From NCBI GenBank assembly GCA_037178975.1, contig JASJZH010000004.1:6324001-6388000 (forward strand): a stretch of 64,000 nucleotides of DNA, read 5' to 3'. The stretch comes from Oscheius tipulae. Its lineage: Eukaryota > Nematoda > Chromadorea > Rhabditida > Rhabditidae. Made by a program: the position numbers and the translations under genes. The notes below the pieces were generated by a model that saw nothing but the letters and a program-made list of their open reading frames with translations, had not been told where the DNA came from and did not search any database. Below, one piece after another: positions 11,801-22,197 of the stretch. Positions within the stretch are counted from its first letter, which is position 1. Every line of letters begins with the position of its first letter.

Positions 11801-14800
11801 ACCATCTGGAAGTAATTCAAGAGGGAATTTTTACAAGGTAAGCAGCTTCGTATTGAATCTCATTCCGCATTTCAGACTTGCCCGACGAAGAAAGACTCTG
11901 TTAGACAGAGAAATCTTTCGACGACACCCGAATCGCAGAGCGATAGGTCTTCGGAGGAGCGTTCTGAAGAAAGCTCGAAAGAAGAACAGACGCTAGTTAG
12001 TCGGAATACAAAAACTGTAAGTTCTACTGTCTTCAGTTCACACCATCATTTCAGAAACGATTTGATTCGACCTTCCCCCAACGAGTCTCAAGCGTTTCAT
12101 CCGAGAAGGAAGTTTCCGAATGGGACCATAGCGAGGGACCAAGACACGTATGTCTTTTAATGTTAGTTTAACTAATGTATCTTCCAGGTTGGCAGAAAGA
12201 AGTTCGTTGTGAAAAGTAGGCCACGTCGTCCGCAAACTTCAATCGGACGGAATAACTACTTTTCCTCATCTTCATCTGAAGACGAACGGTTCAACAAGGC
12301 TATTCTTCAAGAAGCCCAATCGATGATTAAAGAGACCTACGAGCCGATCTTGAAGAAGAACGTTTTGGAAATGGACGTTGCCTACAAAGTAAGCCCCTTG
12401 TCAACCTTTCAATATGGCAGTGCTCAGAAATTCTTGGAAGATTTGGTCTACGTCCAACCGAAAGAGTACACGATGATCAATTACACCGAGCCTCGAGAGT
12501 GGGAAATGCCCGAAGAAGTGATTGAAGACGACGAACTTGTGACCAGAATATATACCAAGTCTGGACAGCCAACAGGTCCTGCTGTTCGAGTACACTACAT
12601 TTCAACGACTCCGACGTGGCCGAGAATGAAAAACTGGATATACATCGAACACAACATCAAGGTTGGCATCTCTTTACTTGTACAAACAGGTTTCAGACGG
12701 AAGACTCTCTGCGACTTAGCCACATTCCCTACATTGACGACGAACACGACTCTGTCGCTTTTGTTCGCGATCTGAAGAAGGCCTATCCCGAGGTTTGTCT
12801 CTTTACCCTTTCAGAAAAAAAGTCTTTGTAGGGAATTCATGGAACACTCCAAGGATGGGGGAAGCACATTTCCGATTATTTACTGTACGAACTCTTGAGA
12901 GAAGCCATACCTAAATGGAAGACAACGAAGAACGGTTAGATTGACACAAATAACCATTGAAAAAGGCTTTGTAGAATCCAACTACCTTTTCCAAGCCATT
13001 TACAAGCTATTTCCGAACAAAATGTCTGCTCGACAGCTCGAACATGCCTTCCCTTCGCTAGAAGAAAGGTTCCAGTTAAGGCCTGTGAGAAAAGCAACTG
13101 CTCACCCTAAAAAGGAGGACATTAGTCATTCAATCAAGACCATCATGTGTGTCAAATGTCTTCAATATCACTGTCTTCTGCATGGTTTGTTGTAAGTTAT
13201 TGTATTTTACGTATGGCTTCAGGAGTATCCGGCGAACCGTTCCGAATGCACAGGAAAGCAAAGACTCGGGTCCTTGTGCATCAGCCGTGTGGGGACAATT
13301 GCTATCTCTATCTGCCAGAAGTTGAAATTGAAGAAAGCAGTGAGGAAGACGACGATATTCCGAAGATTGAAAAGAAGTTTGGTAAAAAGATCAAACCGAA
13401 ACCCTTGACTACCTCCCAAGGAATGTTCAACAGAATGGTTCAAATCAAGAGGTAAGCCTGTAAGAAGAATTCTAGGAGTTCTTTTTTAGATACACGGCCT
13501 GTCACATTTCCAAAATGATTTCTTGCTTTGAAGAAAGAACTTGCTCGGAAGTGTACTACCTAATGCAGAAGGTAGGAAAACCTGAGAGGGAGATGAGTCC
13601 GGATGATATCATGAAGAGAAAACTGTGAGTATTGGTATTTTAGCATGTAACCAATTTAATTCAGAAGCATGAAAGAAGTGCAAGCCTCTTTCCGTCATTT
13701 GACCTGGAATCTTGGAGGTGGTCGAGTAGACAATAGCGAGCAACCTCACGCCTGTAAACATTCCGGAGCCTGTAGTCGAAAACACAACAACTGTGTTTGT
13801 GCTCGCTTCGAGACCCTCTGTTCCAAGTACTGTTGCTGTGGAGTTGACTGCAAAATGCGGTTCCCCGGCTGCAGATGTCAACCAGGTAGTCTCTTATCTG
13901 CTTCTCTAACACTTATTGTCCAGGTCAATGCAGAACGAAGCAATGTCAATGCTTCTATGCCAAGTGGGAGTGTGATCCAGATGTGTGCAAATCCTGTAAT
14001 TGCGGAGCATATGGGGGTGATGTGACGGGGCCAGAAGATGTCGAGCTCAGCATGGATGGTGTGGAAAAAGATGAGATAGAACAAGAGATAGAGTGGCTAG
14101 AAATCGAGTATCCACCTCAAAAACCATCTCCAGAGGACGATGTCAACATGGGTTCATGTTGTAACATCAATCTCCAGCGGGGACAATACAAGAAACTTAA
14201 GGTATATATTTGTGTAAGGAACAAGCGATTGAGTTTACAGATCGGAAAGTCAGACATTGCTGGTTACGGCTGTTTCATAGAGGATGGCTGTGAAAAGGGC
14301 GAGTTCATTGCCGAGTACACTGGCGAAGTTATATCGAAATGGGAGGCTGAACGTCGTGGACGGATCTACGACGAGTACAAGACCAGCTACATTTTTGGTA
14401 ACACTCGTTTCATCTTTGTAGTTCAGTCTTTCAGCTTTGAACAAAGAGCAATCAGTCGATGCCACTCGAATGGGCAACCACATCCGATTCGCCAACCACT
14501 CTGACAAGGAAGCCAACTGTTACTCCCAGGTCAGTTTGATGTCAATAAGGTTGAAGAGTGGGTTAAGATCATCATGGTCAACGGAGAGCACAGGATTGGA
14601 ATATTTGCCAAGAGGAGGCTGTATCAGAACGAGGAGCTTCTCTTCGACTATCAGTACAACAAGAAGTGGAAAGCTCAATACTGTCCAAATGTGAGAAACA
14701 AGTGAGTTCTCTTTGAAATTTCATCTGAACCCTAATTTTCAGTCAATTCAGAGAAAATGTCAGCTCTCCGGAACCACCTTCAGTTTCAAACAAATCGGAA

Positions 14801-14806
14801 GAGTAG
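8893..14806 (+). CDS. E(z)/MES-2-type histone H3K27 methyltransferase with long AT-hook/repeat N-terminus
   Basis: Thirty-one exons sum to 4767 nt (about 1588 residues) with every junction in phase. The C-terminal ~730 residues are enhancer-of-zeste: a block ending in [12 protein letters not shown], a cysteine motif [13 protein letters not shown], a SANT-like stretch near [11 protein letters not shown], the CXC pre-SET domain ([36 protein letters not shown]), and a SET domain with [38 protein letters not shown] and [10 protein letters not shown]. This enzyme is the catalytic subunit of PRC2, methylating H3K27 in the nucleus. The first ~857 residues (19 exons, all phase 0) are not part of the E(z) family: they hold an AT-hook ([10 protein letters not shown], residue ~98) and serially repeated basic/Ser-Glu-rich exons. 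Intron 6 seems to use a GC donor (9630). An AATAAA is at 14882. E(z) proteins are usually near 750 residues, so this may be a fusion; a two-gene model cannot be excluded. Confidence 0.9.
10753..12016 (+). repeat. Serially duplicated basic/acidic coding exons inside the E(z)-type gene
   Basis: Exons 12-18 (10753-10875, 10913-10972, 11011-11127, 11165-11539, 11580-11687, 11724-11837, 11876-12016) are phase-0 and reuse one plan: a Lys/Arg block ([29 protein letters not shown]), a Ser/Glu run ([19 protein letters not shown]) and a closing Arg-rich motif ([35 protein letters not shown]). Symmetric phase-0 exons can duplicate without breaking the frame, which fits the pattern. Confidence 0.75.
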
Positions 14807-15478
14807 TTCCGGGTCCTATTCCCTGTCACAGCTTTATATCCAAGTGATCTCTGTATATGGCTAAAGCCGTCTTTTCCCTGTAATAAAGATAGGAGGATAT
14901 TCAAAATAGACGTTGAAGCATTGTGAGACATCACTCCCTTTCAGATCCCGGTGATTTCTGCAACACACTTTTAGAACTATTAGTCATCCGTATTACCCTA
15001 TTTGTAAATCCGCATAAGATAAAGGAAACGTGTATTGTTTTGGGTGGGAGTCTCCAGGCGTACAAATACAGCTTCCAAATGCCGACATAATCTGGAAACA
15101 CCTCTTTTTCGAGACAGTCGAAGAAAAACATTTCTTGTCTCCGAACTCTGACAAACTTATGCAGAAAATCTTTTTCCAAGTAGATTGAACGACTATGCAA
15201 AAACCACTGAACATTGCCTTTGTTATCCCCCTCTCCATTGTGTCTAATTTCCTGCTTACTACGAAAACAATCGCATAACCTGTAGCAAAGCTCGCCAAAA
15301 ATGTCTGTTTGTCATTATTACAGTGAGTTTCCAAGAAAAGTATACAGGGAACAGTATACCCGTACAGACCCGAATGTCGTCGCTCTGTTCACATAGATCC
15401 CATTTTGAACACCTCTATTTTGCGACATTTGCTAGATTTTCAGTGATCCGCATCGTGCTCTCTCACCGCCATTGCAAA
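14807..15478. other. Intergenic stretch between E(z)-type gene and Str receptor
   Basis: It holds the polyadenylation signal of the upstream gene (14882-14887) and overlapping minus-strand frames (14931-15334) without recognisable motifs or splice extensions. A short imperfect palindrome with GTATAC arms lies near 15340-15360. Confidence 0.4.
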
Positions 15479-16722
15479 ATGCTCATCTCTCAGTTCTTCC
15501 TCATTCTTCAAGCATCCTGTACCTTCGCTGCTATTTTTTTGAACAGCTTCCTTATCTACGTCATCATCTGTCATACAAAAATGAACATCGGTCGGTATAA
15601 ATGGTTGATGGTTCTGTTTGCTGCCTTCGAGATGATCTACGCAATTGTTGTCTTCATCGGGATGCCCGTTGGTCAATTATCTAAAATTGACGACTGACTT
15701 CATCTCAGGTGAACTTCATTGCGGACAACAGCTGGATTGTTTTCAATCATGCCGGGTTCATCGGCGGATCCACGCTGGCCACCCTGGGACCACAGATGTA
15801 TTGTAGCTTCTACGAAGTATATATTGGCATCGTAGTTGTGCACTTCATGTACAGATACATCGCCGTTTGTCGGTAAGCATCGTCTTTTATCAAAACTTTG
15901 TAGCTTAGACGAGACTTGCAACACACGATCAGTGCCCGTCTCGACATCAAATGCTACTTGTTCATTCTCTATTCCATCCATTTTACTTACTGCTTCATCT
16001 GCGGAGTGTACTTTTGTACCAGAAGTGAAATCTCATTGGTAAGCAATATATCGAAGTGATAGACAAATTGTTGACAGAGGATGCGAGAGAAGATTCAAGA
16101 AGAGTTCCACATCAGATTGTACGAGCCAATTGGGTACATCCTGCTAAGAATCAAGGTCAGTTAAGCAATTGAATCTTTGGAAATGAGTTCAGACTCTGGA
16201 CGGTCACTACTCTTTTGGCGGAATCATTTCGATCATCAACCATCTCGGACTAGTCTCGCTGTCCGTGGCTATTATCATCTTCTGTGGTTATAATATTCAC
16301 TACGAAATAAAGAACATGCAAAAGAACTGTATTAATCTGCGTAATCTACGTCTGCAACGTCAAATATTCACTGTTCTGCTGATCCAAGTTGGTTGTTTTG
16401 ACTATTCTATGATTTAAGTTCAGTCTGTAATCCCCATATTTCTTTGCCACATTCCATCTCTTATCTATCTAACTTTCCCTATTTGGAACGAGGACACTTC
16501 TTTCGGAAGCATCTCTTCAATATTCTCCCTGCTGACAGCCGTTCCGAAGGTTCTCGATCCCATTATCGTCATCTGTTTCATCAGAGACTACACAAAGGCT
16601 GTAAAAAGAATTTTCGGTCAGTCATTCTATTCTCATTCATTGACATACTCTCAGGTCTCGAGCCTGCAGTATTCCACATTGGAAGTACTGGTATCACACA
16701 AGTATCGTCTACCGTTAACTAA
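15479..16722 (+). CDS. Str-superfamily chemoreceptor
   Basis: Seven exons (15479-15667, 15709-15872, 15909-16038, 16078-16155, 16193-16387, 16424-16616, 16655-16722) sum to about 338 residues. Seven hydrophobic segments are visible. Motifs are of the Str/Srj type: GRYKWLMVLFAAFEMIYA between the second and third segments, HFMYRYIAVC after the third, VLLIQ-SVIPIFLCHIPS before the sixth, and a C-terminal DPIIVICFIRDYTKAVKRIF. It is a candidate G-protein-coupled chemosensory receptor. It is more distant from the three receptors at 22.2-29.4 kb than they are from each other. An AATAAA lies at 16785. Confidence 0.85.
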
Positions 16723-17511
16723 CCTTAGTTGCCCCAGTACAGGAGAAACAACTGTTGAACCCGCTTCTATTTTCAGTTTTGTTTAATAAACTGACCGTCT
16801 TATCATTCTTAGAATGTGCTAGTGATTAACCAAGGAAGTCTTTCCAGACACTTCCAAAAGTCCATTTGCGTCATAGCTGAAAGGTCATTTCCCGCCTTCT
16901 TTCTACCTATTATGAGTCCTTTGTGGAAAACAATGCACTCTTGTCATTTATCTGTCTGCTTTTTGTGAACATGTCAAAAGATCATTCGTCTAGGTAGGAT
17001 TGTTTTTTAGTATTCTCAGTATCCCCCGGAATGTATGAAAGCATTCCTGTCGGGGAGGTCATGAATCAGGAATAACATCGATTCCAATTGACTCGAAGTC
17101 AATGTGCACAAAGCGGGCCTGAAGTATCGAAATGGCAGATATCGTTGTCACCGTGTTCGTCGGCGCGTGTGTCCTGTCGACCCCCGTTATCGCCGCGACA
17201 CGATCTACCTCTGACCTTGACTGGCAGGGACCGTTGATCTTGTAGTACTTCCAATGTCCCTATTCCGGTCCATCCACTTTTAATCTAAAAAGTGACAGAA
17301 GGATTATATCTTTGTCTTTCTAGAGGCTGTTCGCCTCATAGATAATTTGTCTCTGAACCTTGTTTTCTTACAGAAAAACATGTTGTTCTGTAGATGACCA
17401 AAAATAGTAAATGTGACTCGAAGGAATGAGAGAGAGACTTTTTTATGATTGTATCTTCTGAAACAGCGATTTTGTTTTGATTTTCACAAATCAATGCCAT
17501 ACTCACTTCTA
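16723..17511. other. Intergenic stretch before the transposon
   Basis: No coding frame with family motifs was found. The region contains the 3' end of the Str gene and ordinary AT-rich sequence up to the TA target site of the element at 17512. Confidence 0.4.
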
Positions 17512-18654
17512 CAGGGTGACGCATAATTACGAATACACGATGCGCGGGCGCGTTTTTACTTTTTTTGAGATAGAGTCTTCTCCATTTGTGGTTTTTAGAA
17601 GTTTCTTTATTTATTTGAATGATATTCTTCCGCCTCATGTCATCACATGTGCAATTTTGAGAATGACAAACCCCTCTGTCCATCGCGAATCAATTGTCAA
17701 GTTCCACAAGGAAGGTCGTTCGGCGCGGGAGATCCAGAAACGTCTGAATTGCCCAAGAAACCTTGTATATACCACCATCCGAAGGTTCAAGGAGCTGGGT
17801 ACCACTTCTGATCGTTCTGGACGAGGAAGGTGTCATTCTATCGTCACCCCAGAAAATGTCAAGTTACTTCGTGGCCGCCTTCGTCACAACCCGGCGCGCT
17901 CCAACCGAGGTCTTTCTCGAAACTTGGGAATTTCGCTGAGGTCAATGCAAAGAATTGTCAAGGACAAGTTTAAACTCAAAGCTTACAAGAAAAACAAAGC
18001 TCATATCCTTACGGATGCCATGAAATAGCAGCGGAAAGACAGATGCAAGGAATTGTTGCGCAGATGCCGTCAAGATGCTCATCTTTCGATTCTTTTCACG
18101 GACGAGAAGGTTTTCACGGTAGAGCAAGTTCTCAACAAGCAAAACGATCGAATCTACGACCTTCTTCGTACCGAAGTTTTGCCGTGGGCTCAAACACACT
18201 TTCAAAACAAGCCGTGGACATATCAACAGGACTCGACCCCCGCTCACACAGCTCGTATTGTTCAAGACTTCTGTCGCCAGAACTTCCCAGGATTCATCTC
18301 AGCTCAAGAGTGGTCCTCCAATTCTCCTGATCTCAATCCACTTGACTACAGCGTCTGGTCGGTCTTGGAAGCCAAAGCCTGCTCAAAGCCCCATTCAACA
18401 CTTCAATCGCTGAAAGACGCCCTCCAAAAAGCTTGGGATGAGCTCGACGGACAGTACCTGCGCGCCACAGTGGATGCCTTCCCGAAGCGCCTCAAGGCTT
18501 GCATGGATGCGGATGGAGGATATATTGAAATTTGATGCTGAATATTATTTCTAGCTGTTCAATGAATATACTTGTTGTTGTCCAGAGTCAAATAATGATC
18601 CGAGTCGCTTGCCACGACCTCTTTTTCCTGTATCCGTAATTATGCGTCACCCTG
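17512..18654 (+). mobile_element. Tc1/mariner-type element with intact terminal inverted repeats
   Basis: The element is 1143 bp and flanked by TA on both sides (17510-17511 and 18655-18656), the target duplication of the superfamily. The ends are inverted copies starting CAGGGTGACGCATAATTACG; the first 26 bases differ at one position (A versus G at base 21). Inside is a single broken transposase frame on the plus strand. The short ends and good repeat conservation suggest a fairly recent copy that could be mobilised only by a transposase supplied elsewhere. Confidence 0.92.
17663..18535 (+). pseudogene. Defective mariner-type transposase
   Basis: The frame opens with a paired helix-turn-helix region (SAREIQKRLNC, YTTIRRFKELG) and a GRGR linker, then meets an in-frame TAG at 18026-18028 and resumes in the same frame. 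The catalytic acidic residues can be seen in FTDEKVF, QQDSTPAH and SPDLNPLDY, giving a final Asp as in mariner/maT rather than Glu as in Tc1. Only 42 residues separate the first two Asp residues, whereas family members have roughly 90, so an in-frame internal deletion of about 50 residues near VLNKQNDRIYDLL is likely. Stop codon plus deletion should make the copy non-autonomous. Confidence 0.85.
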
Positions 18655-18799
18655 TAGTAAAGAAAACTGCCCGTTGTCAGTAGAGTGGAAAGAGGCACCC
18701 GCTTAATGTGATTCACCTTGGGTCAGAAACATAAATTCGCTCCTTACTCTTTGGTGTCTCTTTCTTGCCAATACCTCTACCAAACATCGCCTTTTCAGC

Positions 18800-21747
18800 A
18801 TGACAGTTTCCTATAATCTCGACGTATCATCAGTATCAGCATTTTCTTTCTTCAAATTACTATTTCGATGGCGGGGTTCTATTTGGAAAAGTGTGAAGAC
18901 GGAGCTGGCCATATGGATTGCAGCCTACTATTGTGTTCTTGTAACTTACCGATACATGCTCCACGAGGACGTGAGGAAGTGAGACTCTTTATTTGACTAT
19001 TGAGTATTTTCAAAATACAGATTATTTGGCGTATTTGCCGTATCAATAGACAAGAAGCTTGAGTACATTCCCTTGACATTTATGCTCGGTTTCTTTGTCA
19101 CGATCGTAGTGGATCGATGGCGACAAGTCTTCAACAATATGGGATGGATAGAAAAGTGGGTCTTTGATTCGACGATAAAGAGATATTCAGTGTTGCTCTG
19201 ACAATTGCGGCTGTAATGCGAGGAGATGACAAGAAAACGATCCTCCAGAGAAGAACTATCATTCGGTACCTTGTCCTCACACAGGTTTTGAGATCCTATG
19301 CAACTTTCACGGTAAACCTCCAGATACTCGTGTTTCGAGACATTTCCATGAGAGTTAGGAGACGTTTTCCGAATATGGAGTCGCTGGTTGTGGCAGGTAC
19401 TGTCGGCTCACTTATCTTTCATTCACAGTTCTAGGGTTTCTTCACGAGCACGAGCTCGAAGCTCTGGAGAAGGTAGACATTGCTTATAATCGCTATTGGG
19501 CTCCGATCAATTGGGCTCTTACGATCGTGATGGACTGCTACAAAAATGGCAACATAGATGCGGCACCTTCTCTAAACAACGTCATCGGAGTAAGTTACTT
19601 ACTTTGTCGATCAACAAAGTGATATGAGCCTCTCCCTTTCTAATTTGTCCCCGTTTCTTTTTAGCTACGCGGAGTTGTGCTTCCAGGCAGTCTCAGCGAT
19701 GTAAGTTACTGTTGTCCCGTCGGGTTTGTCCAAACATTTCAAACTTGCTTGTGGGTAGAAACAAAAACGCGTTTAGGAGATTCGGACCTTCCGTACCAAC
19801 CTGGCACTCTTATGTGTGAGTTAGTTTGATTCGAAGATCGCAACTGTATTTCAGAACTACGACTGGGTGCCGGTGCCTTTGGCTTATCCACAGGTGATTC
19901 CTACCTATGTTACCTGTTTACTAATGCTTGTCATTGCCCCCGTTCAATTAACTCTAGTAATTAGCGCAAAATAAAAAATACAAAAGGATACCTAATCCAT
20001 GGAACAATTACCCTGATTCAAGAAGTTCTGGCAAGTTACGGATATGTATTCCAAGACAATATCATTCGATGAGGTGACACTTCGAGGGATGTTGACTCTA
20101 CTCTCATCTCTTCTACCCGTCTGGCTGCCACTGGTTCTGACCCAGTGCTGCAAGAACAAGGAGAAGGACAGTCAGCACTCTACCAAGAGCATCAAGCCAG
20201 TCAACAAGACGTGCCCACCAGGACCATCATTCCGCCTGCTCCAGTGGCGCCACCGAAGCCACCGGCTGTCCAAGTGCCTCTACCGACGAAACAGGAAGTG
20301 AAGGTGGTAGAGAAGGAAGAAGTGGTGGAGGACAAGAAGATGGTCCCGGTCAAGTCAACTCTGGCAGTACCCGTCGATCAAGGGGCCGACCAAGAGTACG
20401 AGAAGGAAGAGAAGAAAATATTGAAAAGAACAAGAAGGTCATGTGATTGCTGAGGGATACTTCCAGTCGAAGAGCGATATGGACGATACCCTCGAAGCTG
20501 TGGTCAGTCTGGACGAGGAAAAGAGCGCCGTGAGCAATAAGAAAGGAGTCTCGTTGAAGACCCACAAAAGTCTCAGTAAGACAGTAAAAATGCAATCGCG
20601 GATCTTTTGTAGAAGTTTCCTCGTCTTCTTTGTAGCTTTTCTGTGTTTGTCCTCTGTTCTATGCACATCGGCCACTCGCAAACATTTATCACACATCACA
20701 TTGTATTTTAGGTCGTATTTCTAGCTGTCAGAGCCTACTTTGTCATCTGTCTTTTCAGTCGACAGTTTCTCATAGATCCGGTACCAAATCCTGTTGTGGC
20801 AGTGAGTGTCGGTTCCTTTTTGATTGCTTCCTTTTTGCAGATCGATCTGTTCATACCATTCATGACAATCCTCCAGTTCGTTTTCTTTGTTGGCTGGATG
20901 AAAGTTGCAGAGGCACTATTGAATCCGCTTGGAGAGGATGACGAGTAGGTTTTCTGGAATAACTGGGTAGCCTACTAATTGCAGCGATTTCGAATGTAAC
21001 TTCCTCATCGACAAGAACATTGCGGTAAACGTTTAGACATTCCAATGAAAAGGAGTTCAGACCGGATTAGCCATAGTAGACCAGACATTCGATTTCTGTC
21101 CAGAGTTGTTGCCCGACAAGTTTATGGATACAGGGTTCACTCCAATCTATTCGGATGCTAGTGTCAAGCAGGGTGTCAGTCAAGGATTGGTTGGATCTGT
21201 CGAAGGAGTCAAGTATTCTCGTTTTTAGCCCTTAGATATCAATAATTCAGACTGGCCGAGCCAACGGAAGATGTCAAGATGGTTGAAGTGACTCCAAAGA
21301 TGTCCATGCAAGATCTTACAGGTTCGTTTAATACGAACATATCTTGTAACTTTACAACTCTTCGATTTTCAGATATAGATTCTCAGCGGAAGTTCAGTGA
21401 GAGAATCAGACGTCGTTTCACCACATTTGGACTACCTACCAGGTGAGATTTCATTCGTTTTCTCATTGGCTAAATACAGAGGAAGAAGCAGCTCTTTGGT
21501 AACCCCAATGGAGTTCGGAGCTAGTCTTCCCGCTACTTTTAATAACGGAGGACCCAAATTGAGTCTGCCAGTGGAAACTCAGTCTCCAAGACCACTCTCA
21601 CCTGTTTTGGGACACCACTTGTCAAAAGTCGACGAAGAAGATGATACATCAAGGAAGTCGAGTCGAAAGACACATTCTGAGGATGAAGATGACGAGGACG
21701 TACATCCGGTCTTCCAGGATGAACTTAAGGGGAAGAACAATTCTTGA
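18800..21747 (+). CDS. Bestrophin-family chloride channel
   Basis: Fifteen exons (18800-18978, 19021-19155, 19191-19284, 19324-19396, 19435-19589, 19665-19700, 19777-19815, 19855-19893, 20712-20801, 20841-20944, 20985-21024, 21061-21212, 21251-21321, 21373-21442, 21480-21747) give about 514 residues. Diagnostic blocks are [100 protein letters not shown] and [17 protein letters not shown], the last containing the acidic calcium-clasp run. Bestrophins are pentameric, often calcium-activated anion channels. The tail after ~residue 380 is Ser/Asp/Glu-rich and low complexity. A TTTTCAG ends two bases before the ATG, a likely spliced-leader acceptor. Exon 6 (12 codons) is the least certain. Intron 8 is abnormally long. 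Confidence 0.92.
19894..20711 (+). other. Long bestrophin intron with coding-like plus-strand frames
   Basis: This 818-nt intron contrasts with 30-80 nt for its neighbours. It contains a frame from 20044 with a hydrophobic run ([16 protein letters not shown]) then [12 protein letters not shown], an overlapping frame with a proline-rich stretch ([19 protein letters not shown]) and a Lys/Glu/Val-rich tail ([15 protein letters not shown]), and a third piece near 20443 ([20 protein letters not shown]). Codon use looks coding, but I could not splice one clean gene from it. It may be a nested gene on the same strand, a pseudogene, or unrecognised alternative bestrophin exons. Confidence 0.45.
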
Positions 21748-22197
21748 AAGAAAATTTATAAGCACTTATTGAAACTACGAGTATACGATAAATATTTTGT
21801 GACAAAAGCTCCTAAGACAAATCTCCAGGTGTTCATCGAGCTGATGAATATTTTATCAAGTATACCAAAGTGATGACTTAAAAGTGTCGGAAGTCTAGTC
21901 GTATCGGAGTCATAAGCTACTTTTTGAAATTGGTTTTGATAGTCTGATTGACTAATTAACAACACCATAGATCGAAAAAAAACCTCTTCTTTCCGTTTTC
22001 TTGCTGCAGGCTAGGATCTATGCGGATCGGATGGCAAATACCACCTCAGAACACATATTTCCATAATTACGAACTTAATGTCGGTTCTCATCTTTAGCTT
22101 TTCTCTCCTCACTCACTCCCTCTCTCCCCCTCCCCCTCCTCCTCCTCTCGAGTCCTCAAAAGTGAACTATTACAGAAGCCCATTAATCAACCTACTG

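Noticed and set aside
15340..15360. GTATAC inverted repeat suggesting an operator or element end
   Set aside because: Only six-base arms, no flanking duplication and no second full copy; chance is likely.
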